A stretch of 64,000 nucleotides of DNA from Pseudalgibacter ostreae (GTDB lineage Bacteria; Bacteroidota; Bacteroidia; Flavobacteriales; Flavobacteriaceae). The position numbers were made by a program, and so were the translations under genes. Shown one piece after another: positions 54,060 to 62,879 of the stretch. The stretch is taken from positions 62,001 through 126,000 of the forward strand of contig NZ_JBHMFC010000016.1 in NCBI RefSeq assembly GCF_042427585.1, given 5' to 3'. Numbering within the stretch: the first letter of the stretch is position 1; every line of letters begins with the position of its first letter. The notes under the pieces are model-generated. The model saw nothing but the letters and a program-made list of their open reading frames with translations. It was not told the origin of the DNA and searched no databases.

Positions 54060-54599
54060 TTACGCATAGACATAGTATGGCGAAATCATGATATAAACCA
54101 CCACACCGGTTACCGTTACATAAAGCCATAAAGGAAACGTAATTCGCGCTATTTTTTTATGCCTTTCAATATCATTTGTAATTCCTCTTACAAAAGTAAT
54201 CAGTACGAACGGAATAACGGCAATAGACATTATAATATGCGTAATCAATATAAAATAATATATATATTTAAGTGTTCCTTCTCCCCCAAATTTGGTAGAA
54301 TCACTTGTCATGTGGTACAGCACATATAATACCAAAAACATAGCAGATAACGCAATAGCCGTAATCATTAACTGCCGATGCAAATTAATTTTTTTATTCA
54401 TGATTGCAATAAAAGCCAATACTAAAACTAAGGCTGTTAACGCATTTATAGAAGCATATACAGGAGGTAAAAAAACAGGTAACTCCAGCTCTATCTTTAT
54501 TCCGAAAAGCGCTGCTACTACCAAGGGTATTATAATGGATAGCGCAATAATTAATTTATTATACCTTTTAGGATCCAATATCTCTTTTGAGTTATTCAT
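54060..54599 (-). CDS. DUF420 family membrane protein
   Basis: A 179-residue protein with five predicted membrane helices (about 15-35, 45-65, 75-95, 115-140, 155-175). It matches DUF420, relatives of which (CtaM/YozB) help assemble aa3-type oxidases in Firmicutes. Conserved histidines include those in NLHRQLMITAIA, LYHMTSD and LITHIIM. It overlaps the SCO gene by 8 bases, which supports a shared role in oxidase maturation. Confidence 0.88.
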   Translation of the reverse strand: MNNSKEILDPKRYNKLIIALSIIIPLVVAALFGIKIELELPVFLPPVYASINALTALVLVLAFIAIMNKKINLHRQLMITAIALSAMFLVLYVLYHMTSDSTKFGGEGTLKYIYYFILITHIIMSIAVIPFVLITFVRGITNDIERHKKIARITFPLWLYVTVTGVVVYIMISPYYVYA

Positions 54600-55338
54600 T
54601 AAGCAAGGTTTTAATATCGACTTTTAGGGCACTTATTTCTTCTTTAACACCATCTTCATCCTCTTTTTCGGTTTCTGATACAATTCCACCGTAATAAATA
54701 ATCGGATTTCCATAATTATCCATCCTAGAACGAATAAAACCTTTTTTATCTATTAAAGCAAAGTTGCCAGAATGCTCAAAACCACCAGCTGCATTAGCTT
54801 CTTCTGCCGTATAAAGATTAAAGCCTTGATTGGCCAATGTGTAGATTACGTCTTTATCACCGGTCATTAAATGCCAATTCTCATTTGTGATACCGTAATT
54901 TTCTGCATAAGATTTTAAAACTTCGGGAGTATCATGTTCTGGGTCGATGGTAAATGATGCTACGCCAAAATTTTCAAAATCCTTAAATTCATCTTGGATC
55001 TGCACCAAATTTTTATTCATTCTAGGACAAATTGTAGGGCAGGTTGTAAAAAAGAACTCCACAACATATACTTTACCTTCATAATCTGTATTGCTTATCG
55101 TTTTTCCATCTTGATTTGTAAAAGAGAAAGAAGGCACTTTTCTTGGTTCTCCATTAATCTCTATGTAAACCATCTCAGGAGCATCTGTTTTTTTATCTTT
55201 AGCAAAATCACTTCTGCTCTCATTTCTAATAACATCTTTATTGGAAATTCGATCTACAATTTTCGGAACGAAAATAATACCAAAAACAAGAATGATAAAA
55301 GCAATACCTATATAGGAGTAATTTGTTTTTTTGTTCAT
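54592..55338 (-). CDS. SCO1/SenC family copper chaperone
   Basis: A 248-residue membrane-anchored thioredoxin-fold protein that delivers copper to the CuA site of cytochrome oxidase. One helix at residues 8-25 anchors it. The copper ligands are C100 and C104 in TTCPTICP and H189 in GGFEHSGNFALID. An insertion or tail of acidic residues precedes the C-terminus. It is followed at once by the DUF420 gene and preceded by a cysteine-less relative. Confidence 0.94.
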   Translation of the reverse strand: MNKKTNYSYIGIAFIILVFGIIFVPKIVDRISNKDVIRNESRSDFAKDKKTDAPEMVYIEINGEPRKVPSFSFTNQDGKTISNTDYEGKVYVVEFFFTTCPTICPRMNKNLVQIQDEFKDFENFGVASFTIDPEHDTPEVLKSYAENYGITNENWHLMTGDKDVIYTLANQGFNLYTAEEANAAGGFEHSGNFALIDKKGFIRSRMDNYGNPIIYYGGIVSETEKEDEDGVKEEISALKVDIKTLLNE

Positions 55339-55406
55339 CGTTTTATAAAATATAATTATTTAAAAAATTGATATGAGACTAATTGCAAAACTACAGAAGG
55401 GTTTTA

Positions 55407-56120
55407 TTAATATTCATTTTTCAAATCATCTGCCCTGCGAGATTCAGAATTAAATTCACCTTTTCTTTTTTGCCTATATTCCGTAAATAAGATTCGAATA
55501 TCTTCACTCATCTTATTTTTTATTTCGGACACTTGTATACAGTTGTAGCTTCTTAAGCCGTATATGGGTTTCTTTTTCGCCAACTCATTGTCTGATCTAT
55601 CATCAATACGCCCTCTTTGGTTCAAATCTTTATCAATAATAAACACATGTTCTGAAGCAAGATTCTCATCTATAGAGCCATCACTTTTCAAACTCTCATA
55701 TACTTTATGGATGGCGAGACTATCTCCATACACAAAAGACCAGAATCGGACGTCTTCATAAGTAACTATTTCAGACTTAAGTTGCTCCACTTGCTCTTCT
55801 GTGCCATGAGGCATTAATATAACAATTTGAAACTTTTTAAAACCCTTAAACTTATCATAGACCAATTCTTTTAAATTAGAAGCAGCTATGACTTTGTCCA
55901 TGGGGTTTTTACCAAAAAAACCCAATACTGTAATATGATCTTTTAGCATTATAGGAGCCTCAGAAGTAGATTTAAATGCCTCCAAATCTAAAACATGTTC
56001 ATTAACAATGTCCAATGGTGTATAGTTATGGGTTGCCGGGTACAGCAACAATAAAAAAGTAACAGGAAGAAAGAACAAAATCCCTAAAATTACGTAACGT
56101 TTTATTTTCTTGACATCCAT
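55407..56120 (-). CDS. SCO-like thioredoxin-fold protein lacking copper ligands
   Basis: A 237-residue membrane-anchored protein (helix at about 8-26). I do not recognise a named family, but it can be aligned by eye with the SCO protein encoded next: ITVLGFFGKNPMDKV takes the place of YVVEFFFTTCPTICP, and EHVFIIDKDLNQRGRIDDR that of NFALIDKKGFIRSRMDNY. Both cysteines of the copper motif are missing; the only Cys is near residue 196. It sits between oxidase subunit IV and SCO, with its own predicted promoter. It may be an assembly helper without metal binding. Confidence 0.8.
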   Translation of the reverse strand: MDVKKIKRYVILGILFFLPVTFLLLLYPATHNYTPLDIVNEHVLDLEAFKSTSEAPIMLKDHITVLGFFGKNPMDKVIAASNLKELVYDKFKGFKKFQIVILMPHGTEEQVEQLKSEIVTYEDVRFWSFVYGDSLAIHKVYESLKSDGSIDENLASEHVFIIDKDLNQRGRIDDRSDNELAKKKPIYGLRSYNCIQVSEIKNKMSEDIRILFTEYRQKRKGEFNSESRRADDLKNEY

Positions 56121-56154
56121 TTTAACGATTATTGCTGTATTTTTAAGTAAGTTG

Positions 56155-56162
56155 CAAAAATA
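56155..56162 (-). promoter_or_regulatory. Candidate -7 element of the SCO-like gene
   Basis: The minus strand reads TATTTTTG, an exact match, 34 bases before the ATG at 56120. Its T run is also the tail of the terminator upstream. Confidence 0.5.
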
Positions 56163-56192
56163 AATAAAGACGGCTTAAAAACCGTCTTTATT
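56156..56192 (-). terminator. Terminator after cytochrome oxidase subunit IV
   Basis: AATAAAGACGG (56163-56173) and CCGTCTTTATT (56182-56192) form an 11-bp stem with an 8-base loop. On the minus strand TATTTTTG follows. It divides the oxidase subunit genes from the assembly genes. Confidence 0.8.
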
Positions 56193-56294
56193 AGTCTATT
56201 TAACACTTGTACCAAATTGGGTAAACGGTGTTTAAAAATCTGTAGCGTTGTATCTGTTTGCTATAAAACGCGTATACAAATATTAGTATACGTA

Positions 56295-56675
56295 TTAAAA
56301 ATCTTGTTTTATATAGCCATTTTGGAAAACATCAAAAACATATCCTCCTTCTTGAAGCAAAATAAAAACCAAGTATGAAATTAAAAAGACTCCAGTCCAA
56401 ACGATCATACGTCTTAGCGATTTCACTTCATCTCTAACATGCATAAAGTCCCAAGTAATATAGTAAGCCTTTACAATGGTTAAGATGATGAATATCCAAT
56501 TTAGGATTTTCATGCCTATGAAATATCGCATTAAGATTTCAGGTTTATAAATCCCTAAAACCACTTCTACTGCTGTGATAATAGAAAGCAAGATTAAAAC
56601 CCCCCAAATTTTTTGAATGTTTGATTTGAATTTTATACTGCCTCTAAAAATTTCTAATTTATGTGTGTCTGCCAT
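56295..56675 (-). CDS. Cytochrome c oxidase subunit IV-type protein
   Basis: A 126-residue membrane protein with three predicted helices (about 22-42, 50-70, 88-110), as in the prokaryotic subunit IV family of caa3-type oxidases. The text YFIGMKILNWIFIILTIVKAYYI in outline and the MHVRDEVKSLRR loop are typical. It is 54 bases downstream of subunit III on the same strand, and a terminator follows. Confidence 0.87.
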   Translation of the reverse strand: MADTHKLEIFRGSIKFKSNIQKIWGVLILLSIITAVEVVLGIYKPEILMRYFIGMKILNWIFIILTIVKAYYITWDFMHVRDEVKSLRRMIVWTGVFLISYLVFILLQEGGYVFDVFQNGYIKQDF

Positions 56676-56729
56676 TTTGATACTATTTTAGATCCCGATA
56701 ATTCTTGGGATAACAATACTAATAATTTA

Positions 56730-57710
56730 TTAAACCAGGTAAAAGAATGTAAATACAAATACCCACACCAAATCCACAAAATGCCAGTAAAGACCAACCT
56801 TCTCTACCATTTCATAACTTCCTTTTCGCTCATAGGTTCCTACTATAACATTAAAAAATATGATGATATTTAATATAATACCCACAGATACGTGAAAACC
56901 ATGAAACCCTGTTATAAAGAAGAACAAGTCGGCAAATAATGGTGGACCATATTCATTTACATGAAGGTTAGCCCCTTCTACAACTTGTATTCCATTGTTT
57001 TTTAATTGTTGTAAAGACTCGCTTCTAGAAAGCACTGTCTTTTCGCCTTGCGCGTTATTGAATTGAGTTCTTACCAAAAGATTTTCATTGGTTTCAAATC
57101 CATGCATGACCTCCTCAAGGGTATAAGATGGCAAAGTACCTTCACTTACAAACCACAAACCGCTTTTACGATCTTGTTGTACTCTTTCTGTAGTACCAGC
57201 AATTGCAAAATCTTTTAATGCCACACGATTTCCTTCTGCATCAACAAACTGAAGCATATTACCCCCTTTTGTTTGTATCGCGCCATAATCACCTTTAATA
57301 AAAGTAGCCCATTCCCATGCTTGTGAACTCACAAAAACGAGCCCTCCAATAATTGTTAGAAACATGTATAGGGTCACTTTTGCCTTATTCAAATGATGTC
57401 CTGCATCTACAGCAAGCACCATTGTTACAGAAGACATGATAAGCACAAACGTCATAAACGCCACATAAATCATGGGGTGTTCTTGACCGTGCAAAAATGG
57501 CACGTGTGTAAACACTTCATCAGCGATTGGCCAAGTTTCACTAAACTTAAATCTAGCAAAACCATAAGCGGCAAGAAAACCTGTAAACGTTAAGCTATCG
57601 GAAACGATGAAAAACCACATCATCAATTTACCATAACTAGCTTTTAGAGGCTCATTACCTCCACCCCAGGTTTTTACCTCGGTTTCAGTATTTACAACTG
57701 TAGTACTCAT
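56730..57710 (-). CDS. Cytochrome c oxidase subunit III with large loop insertion
   Basis: A 326-residue subunit III of a haem-copper oxidase. Helices with LMMWFFIVSDSLTFTGFLAAY, the QAWEW motif (residues 130-134) and FFITGFHGFHVSVG (264-277) are typical. Most bacterial forms of this short type have about 200 residues. The excess is a hydrophilic stretch at about residues 141-256 that follows QAWEWATFIKG and rejoins the family pattern at PPLFADLFF. Its function is unknown; it should lie on the periplasmic side or form an added subunit-like domain. It has its own promoter. Confidence 0.93.
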   Translation of the reverse strand: MSTTVVNTETEVKTWGGGNEPLKASYGKLMMWFFIVSDSLTFTGFLAAYGFARFKFSETWPIADEVFTHVPFLHGQEHPMIYVAFMTFVLIMSSVTMVLAVDAGHHLNKAKVTLYMFLTIIGGLVFVSSQAWEWATFIKGDYGAIQTKGGNMLQFVDAEGNRVALKDFAIAGTTERVQQDRKSGLWFVSEGTLPSYTLEEVMHGFETNENLLVRTQFNNAQGEKTVLSRSESLQQLKNNGIQVVEGANLHVNEYGPPLFADLFFFITGFHGFHVSVGIILNIIIFFNVIVGTYERKGSYEMVEKVGLYWHFVDLVWVFVFTFFYLV

Positions 57711-57735
57711 ATATAATGGTTGTTTTTTAGTTCGA

Positions 57736-57766
57736 CAAAAATAATCATTTTATTTATTTAAAGAAA
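57736..57766 (-). promoter_or_regulatory. Promoter of the subunit III-IV pair
   Basis: The minus strand has TTTC (57763-57766, one mismatch to TTTG), 19 bases, then TATTTTTG (57736-57743), 26 bases before the ATG. Confidence 0.6.
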
Positions 57767-57820
57767 TATACACATATAAAATTCAAGAAACACCGATAAA
57801 ACCTCTATTAATCATGGTTT

Positions 57821-58402
57821 TTACTTCACAAAGTATAAAAATAGAAACAAATATATCCATAGTACATCAATAAAATGCCAAAAATTAGCAGCCAATTCAA
57901 GTCCCAGCATATTATCGGCTTGGTATTTTTGCTTAAAATGGTTATAAATAACAACCAACAAACAAACCATCCCCACAAGAACATGAACAATGTGCACCAT
58001 GGCAATTAAAAAGATATAAGACATGGTTATATTACTTGTTGGCCCGGTAAAGTTATATCCTAAATCAATAATTTGTTGAAAACCTAAGAACTGATTATAA
58101 ATAAAAACAATTCCTAAAACCAATGTAGCCCATAACAGCACTGTGGTTTGTTTGGCCTGACCCTTTTTTAAAGCTCTTTTTGCTAATAAAAATGTTACGC
58201 TGCTTAACAAAATAACAAAAGTACTTACGATAAAAGCATTGGGCAATTGGAAATCACTTAGCCAATCGGGTCTAGAGCTACTCACCACAAAGGCACTGGT
58301 CCACCCTGCAAAGGACATGATTAATGACACAATGCCAAACCAAAGCATCATCTTTTTCGCTCTGCTATTTTTTTCTTTAAAAGTCCCTTGTGTTAAATCC
58401 AT
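57821..58402 (-). CDS. Cytochrome c oxidase subunit III (short form)
   Basis: A 193-residue subunit III with five predicted helices. Typical segments are KKMMLWFGIVSLIMSFAGWTSAF, FLGFQQIIDLGYNFTGPTSN and the C-terminal ANFWHFIDVLWIYLFLFLYF. It follows ctaB by 2 bases. Two subunit III genes in a row are usual in flavobacterial oxidase clusters as far as I recall; subunits I and II are not in the window. Confidence 0.93.
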   Translation of the reverse strand: MDLTQGTFKEKNSRAKKMMLWFGIVSLIMSFAGWTSAFVVSSSRPDWLSDFQLPNAFIVSTFVILLSSVTFLLAKRALKKGQAKQTTVLLWATLVLGIVFIYNQFLGFQQIIDLGYNFTGPTSNITMSYIFLIAMVHIVHVLVGMVCLLVVIYNHFKQKYQADNMLGLELAANFWHFIDVLWIYLFLFLYFVK

Positions 58403-58404
58403 TT

Positions 58405-59298
58405 TTATCTTATAAATTTATCGATAACATACACTATTTGAACAAGTGAGATGTATAAAACGCTCACCAACATAAGCTGTCTTGCGGCTTTTTCAGTCAT
58501 TTTATTGAACAATAAAACAGCATAATAAAGCATCCACAAGCCCAGTAAAAACACAATAATTGCCGCTAATACAGACAGTTCTAATTGCCCTGTAAAACCA
58601 AAAACGGGAATAATAGATGTAAGAATAGTCCAGATACTGTACATAATAATTTGTACAGCGGTCCCTTTATCTCGTTTTCCAGTTGGCAACATAAAAAAAC
58701 CACCTTTCTTATAATCTTCGTATAAAAACCAACCTATAGCCCAAAAATGGGGGAATTGCCAAAAAAACTGTAAAGCGAATAAGGTTCCGGGTTCAATCCC
58801 AAACCGATCTGTAGCAGCTACCCAACCTAACATAAAAGGAATAGCCCCTGGAATGGCTCCAGCAAAAACAGCTAATGGCGTTTTTGTTTTTAGCGGCGTA
58901 TAAACACAGGTGTACAAAAATATCGAAATTGCCCCAAACATGGCCGTTTGCTTATTAATACTATATAATATGATAAGCCCAAGCAGGGTAAAAACAGAAG
59001 CTATTACAAAGGCGACGTTAACAGACATTCTTCCCGCGGGAATCGGCCTGTTTTTAGTACGGCTCATTAACGTATCTAAATCTTTTTCAATAATTTGATT
59101 AAAGGCATTGGAAGCGCCCACCATAAAATACCCGCCAAACGCTAATAAAACAAGTGTTTTATAATCAACCGTTTCTACTCCTAACAAATAACCAGCAAGA
59201 GAGGAAAAGACGACACTTAATGACAAACGCATTTTAGTGATCTCTTTAAAATCTGAAATCACGGAAGGTGTTGCTATAGAAGGTTTTGAGTCGCTCAA
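58405..59298 (-). CDS. ctaB: Protohaem IX farnesyltransferase (haem O synthase)
   Basis: Adds a farnesyl group to protohaem to make haem O, a precursor for the oxidase encoded downstream. It has about nine membrane helices. The prenyl-diphosphate motif is NAFNQIIEKDLDTLMSRTKNRPIPAG in outline (NxxxD and RTxxRPxPAG), and the second is YEDYKKGGFFMLP. I choose TTG at 59298 (297 residues, MSDSKPSIATPSVISDFKEI). A TTG at 59337 would lie inside the -7 promoter element and the residues it adds are not family-like. Confidence 0.93.
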   Translation of the reverse strand: MSDSKPSIATPSVISDFKEITKMRLSLSVVFSSLAGYLLGVETVDYKTLVLLAFGGYFMVGASNAFNQIIEKDLDTLMSRTKNRPIPAGRMSVNVAFVIASVFTLLGLIILYSINKQTAMFGAISIFLYTCVYTPLKTKTPLAVFAGAIPGAIPFMLGWVAATDRFGIEPGTLFALQFFWQFPHFWAIGWFLYEDYKKGGFFMLPTGKRDKGTAVQIIMYSIWTILTSIIPVFGFTGQLELSVLAAIIVFLLGLWMLYYAVLLFNKMTEKAARQLMLVSVLYISLVQIVYVIDKFIR

Positions 59299-59334
59299 TG
59301 TAAAAGTTGATAATAGGCATTTATAATGCGCGTG

Positions 59335-59365
59335 CAAAGATACTTTAATAAAGCGTTTTTAACAA
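59335..59365 (-). promoter_or_regulatory. Promoter of ctaB and the short subunit III
   Basis: The minus strand has TTG (59363-59365), 20 bases, then TATCTTTG (59335-59342), an exact -7 match. It rules out a start at 59337. Confidence 0.6.
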
Positions 59366-59398
59366 TGCTTTTTACGTAAATAACTTATGTGTTTATTG

Positions 59399-61489
59399 TT
59401 AAAAATCAAAATACCAGTTAAATAAGTCGGTTCGAATTCCAAAATTCAACCAAACGGTATTGTTTTTAAAAGTAGAAACCGTTTCTGCTTCTGGATCAAA
59501 ATTTCTAAAAGTAATATCTGCAAAAACTTTTAAATTGGTTGCCGAGTTTACCAAGTACCCTGCTTGCAAATTACCGTTAAAGGTTTTTGCTTTTATACCC
59601 TGCCCGATTTTAACACCGGTATCAAAAGGTCTATCATTATAATTTCTATATATATCCCCTCCATAACTAAAATTATCTGTTCCATCATTATAATCCAGCC
59701 CCCTTACACCAAAGATAACTTTAGCATTTGCGAACCAACGTTTGTAATGGTATCGCCCAATAACGATAGCCTCAGAAAAATTGGCGCCCCATAAATGAGC
59801 CATAGATTGATTATTGTGCGCATAGTTAAGCACCATAGTATTGTGAGAGTATGTATAAGGCCTTATTCTATTGTATTCCACCTGAAGCATTAAGTTATCA
59901 ACAGTAAAAGCATTAAAGTATTTAATGCCTAATTGATATCCAAATTTATTCTTCCAGCTCTTTTCACCTCCTTTGATATCGCTAAGCGAAAACTCATCCA
60001 ATATAAACTGGCTGTACAAGTTTATATTGTCATGCCACTTATATTTTGCCGATGCTCCAAGCAGTGCATTTCCAGCACCTTGTCCGCTTTCAAATTCAAT
60101 GGCCCTATAAAACACAATAGGGTTCAAATAATTAATATCAAATCCTCTATTATTACTGTTCGTCCAAACTACAGACTCAAACAATCCTATATTTAAACGT
60201 TTTGAAACATTCCAGCTTAAGTAATGGTTCGCTATATACTTTGTTAAAAACGCCTTGTCTTCAGTAGCTTCAGGCCTCACGTCTTTTAACCACATCCAAG
60301 TATTGGTATATTTTATTTTCCAGAATTTCGTGTTGAGTTTGAAAAAAGTATGCGGACTGGCAACATCGCTTAAAAACAAAGACCGATAACCGTCTCCTAT
60401 AAAGTTTTTGCCATGCCCAAATTGAACATTGATGAATTTTGCAGGGGCATAAGACATATACGCTTCCGCTACTGGATAATCATAAGCATCTTCTTTAAAT
60501 CGTTTTGCAATACCACGTCCAGGAACAATAGCTGGATCTGGACCAAAGGCTTTCAGGCTTTCAGAATACCGATTCACATAATCTGCAAAACGTCCCTGAC
60601 TCTCAAACACAGAGGTGTGAAAATTAAAGTTTTTACCTAAGCCGCCATTTATTATCAGTCCTCGCGTATTATTATAAGTAGCTCCAATCTCGGAGTCTGA
60701 ACCCAATTGCAAATCTAAGATAGGGTCTACAGAAAACCAATAATCTTTTCCTTCCAACTGTACTAAATGCTCATTCCATAGTTTTCTACTTAACCACGTT
60801 TCACTTGATTTATCCAATGTTTTTTTTTCTGCTTCGAAATCGTAATACGTTGCCACTTCTTCATACAAAAAAGGTTTTGAAGCGGTATGGCTATTTGTTC
60901 CCATGAGATTTAAACTTCTATCGAATTTAGAATAATCTCCGTGAACAAAGGGAATGTTTAATTGACTGGAATAAGCACGATTCGAAAAGGGTTGTAGAGC
61001 AGAATTCACTTTATCGAACTCTGCTTTAGCTTCTTGTTCCAGTTTAGAAACCGCTGGTGAAGTGTCCACCTCTCGAGATGGCGTGCTTTGATTTTCCAAA
61101 GGAATTTTTATAGCTATGGAGTATTGTTTAAATACGGGACGACCATTATATGTACCAGGTTGTATTTTTGGAAACTCACCAAACACTTTTCTGGTTTCTG
61201 CTTCTAAATCATCATACATAGCATCTACATACATCACCTTAAACACCCCGCTTGTATCCACTTCAAAAAGAACTATGACCTCCCCTTTATAGTTAGAATC
61301 TTTAATTTTATCGGGGACTTGGAAACCATTAAAAACATGCTCGAATACCTGTTTATCAAAACAAGTCTTTAGAGAATGTACATCTAAACTATCACAGTTT
61401 GAAAAAACAGGTGGCTTTTCATAGTGCTCATTTTGAGCATAAATTGCTGCATGCAGCAACAGTAGGAGCAATACAACGAATTGCTTCAT
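59399..61489 (-). CDS. remB: Gliding motility-associated outer-membrane protein RemB
   Basis: A 696-residue protein with a signal peptide (1-18, ending YAQ). Residues 25-130 form a TonB-C-like domain (CFDKQVFEHVF and GEVIVLFEVDTSGVFKV). The rest is a large barrel like capsule-assembly Wzi proteins, with many Tyr- and Asn-rich strands, ending in TVWLNFGIRTDLFNWYFDF. The order of these parts and length match RemB, linked to gliding in Flavobacterium johnsoniae. The name is from family resemblance; its exact role is not settled. It is a single gene after the terminator of the tonB unit. Confidence 0.78.
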   Translation of the reverse strand: MKQFVVLLLLLLHAAIYAQNEHYEKPPVFSNCDSLDVHSLKTCFDKQVFEHVFNGFQVPDKIKDSNYKGEVIVLFEVDTSGVFKVMYVDAMYDDLEAETRKVFGEFPKIQPGTYNGRPVFKQYSIAIKIPLENQSTPSREVDTSPAVSKLEQEAKAEFDKVNSALQPFSNRAYSSQLNIPFVHGDYSKFDRSLNLMGTNSHTASKPFLYEEVATYYDFEAEKKTLDKSSETWLSRKLWNEHLVQLEGKDYWFSVDPILDLQLGSDSEIGATYNNTRGLIINGGLGKNFNFHTSVFESQGRFADYVNRYSESLKAFGPDPAIVPGRGIAKRFKEDAYDYPVAEAYMSYAPAKFINVQFGHGKNFIGDGYRSLFLSDVASPHTFFKLNTKFWKIKYTNTWMWLKDVRPEATEDKAFLTKYIANHYLSWNVSKRLNIGLFESVVWTNSNNRGFDINYLNPIVFYRAIEFESGQGAGNALLGASAKYKWHDNINLYSQFILDEFSLSDIKGGEKSWKNKFGYQLGIKYFNAFTVDNLMLQVEYNRIRPYTYSHNTMVLNYAHNNQSMAHLWGANFSEAIVIGRYHYKRWFANAKVIFGVRGLDYNDGTDNFSYGGDIYRNYNDRPFDTGVKIGQGIKAKTFNGNLQAGYLVNSATNLKVFADITFRNFDPEAETVSTFKNNTVWLNFGIRTDLFNWYFDF

Positions 61490-61614
61490 AAGATAAAAGT
61501 AGATTTAAATTTCTTGCGAAAGATAGTATATTTTATTTAGTCAGGTCTTGACTTATGCATAACAATAGATTTCAGTTTTTATCAGCATCTCTATTTTTTT
61601 TTGAATTCATTACC

Positions 61615-61655
61615 AAAAAAAGAAACCCCCGATACAGTGTTTGTAAAGGGGGTTT
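61615..61655 (-). terminator. Terminator after tonB
   Basis: AAACCCCC (61623-61630) and GGGGGTTT (61648-61655) pair as an 8-bp stem with a 17-base loop, and a T-rich tract follows on the minus strand. It ends the gcvH-vanZ-tonB unit. Confidence 0.8.
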
Positions 61656-61696
61656 TATAGTTTTCTTTTTTTTCTTTAGGAAAGTAAAAAAAGGAT

Positions 61697-62422
61697 TTAA
61701 TCTTGTACTTGGAAAACGATAGGTAACGAATAAGGTACGGTTACAGCTTTCCCTCTTTGTTTTCCTGGCTTCATTTTAGGTAATAAATTGACAACTCTGG
61801 CAGCTTCTTTTTCCAGTCCTGGATGTGGAGCTCTAGCACGAACACCTGTAATACTACCTGTTTTATCTATTTTAAAGATTACGTTAATACGCTGTCTTCC
61901 AGACAAACCTAATTCACTAGCTAATTCCGTATTGAACTTTTTACCAATAAACTTAGTAATCTCTTCCGACATACAGTTTTTCTTAGCCTCATTTGTTTTT
62001 TCTTTCTCACAACCTGGAAATACTGGCACATTTTCAATAACAGCAAAAGGCACCTCAATATCCTCTTCTACCTCAGCAACTTGAACTTCTTGAACTTTTA
62101 CAACAATTTCTTCTTTTTGATCTGTCTCGGTAGACTCGATAACTGTTTCTTCAATTTCAATTTCATCCTCAACAATCTCAATAACTTCAGGAGCTGCTGG
62201 TGGTGGTGGCGGTGGCGGTGGTGTTTGCAACTGTTGTGTAATAGGTATTTCCTCCTCAAACTCATCCTCGAGGTTTAAAGACCCTATATCAATTGCTTCT
62301 TTATCGTAGGTTTTGTAATTAATAGCATAGTTGGTTAAAAATAACATCAGTGCTAAACCGATGGCAAAATAAAGCGAACTGTTTCTTCCAACATTTGCTT
62401 TAGGACTTTTCTTGGCTTCCAT
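61697..62422 (-). CDS. tonB: Energy transducer TonB
   Basis: Couples the inner-membrane proton gradient to outer-membrane transporters such as SusC. The protein has 241 residues. One anchor helix spans about 15-32, a short periplasmic spacer has eight prolines at residues 68-75 followed by acidic EIVEDEIEIEE-type repeats, and the C-terminal TonB domain (about 135-241) contains VFPGCEKEK, INVIFKIDKTGSI, RAPHPGLEKEAARVVNLLPKM in outline and VPYSLPIVFQVQD. No exbB or exbD lies beside it. It is the last gene of the unit starting at gcvH. Confidence 0.94.
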   Translation of the reverse strand: MEAKKSPKANVGRNSSLYFAIGLALMLFLTNYAINYKTYDKEAIDIGSLNLEDEFEEEIPITQQLQTPPPPPPPPAAPEVIEIVEDEIEIEETVIESTETDQKEEIVVKVQEVQVAEVEEDIEVPFAVIENVPVFPGCEKEKTNEAKKNCMSEEITKFIGKKFNTELASELGLSGRQRINVIFKIDKTGSITGVRARAPHPGLEKEAARVVNLLPKMKPGKQRGKAVTVPYSLPIVFQVQD

Positions 62423-62480
62423 AATTTATTCGTTTTCTAGATTGCTAAAATAACTATTTATTTCTCAAAAAAGCAAGCGT

Positions 62481-62879
62481 TTATAATTTTTTAATATTCT
62501 TAAAATTATAAAAACTCAATGCAACAACAGCTAACAATGCGCCAAGGGTATTAGCCATCATATCGTATATATCAAACGACCTAACTGTTGTTAAAGCTCC
62601 TTGTAATACTTCAATAAATATGCCAAAAGAGACTGATATAATAAAAACATATTTTAAAGCCTTTGTTTTTTTATAATTAAAATTATAAAAAAAAGCCAAC
62701 ACCCATAAAATGGTCAACACAAAGTAAGCTGAAAAATGAAATATTTTATCAGCAAAAGATATCTTTATGCTTGGCAGGCCTCTTAAGTTTATTAAGCTTG
62801 CTGTAGTTAACAAAGCAGTATACGCTACTGCAGATAAAATCCAAAAATACTTAAGCACCCACAAGAGATTTATAAGCAT
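62481..62879 (-). CDS. VanZ-family membrane protein
   Basis: A 132-residue protein with four predicted helices (about 10-28, 46-66, 74-92, 105-125). The VanZ-like core reads ISFADKIFHFSAYFVLTILW, then SFGIFIEVLQGALTTVRSFDIYDMMANTLGALLA in outline. Relatives are linked to glycopeptide tolerance in Gram-positives, but here the role is unknown. The start at 62879 overlaps the end of gcvH by 29 bases; a start further in (GTG or TTG) is possible. Confidence 0.9.
   Translation of the reverse strand: MLINLLWVLKYFWILSAVAYTALLTTASLINLRGLPSIKISFADKIFHFSAYFVLTILWVLAFFYNFNYKKTKALKYVFIISVSFGIFIEVLQGALTTVRSFDIYDMMANTLGALLAVVALSFYNFKNIKKL

Noticed and set aside
62161..62225. GGT/GGC-rich repeat as a tandem repeat element
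   Set aside because: It is the reverse complement of codons for the poly-proline stretch of TonB, so the coding sequence explains it.
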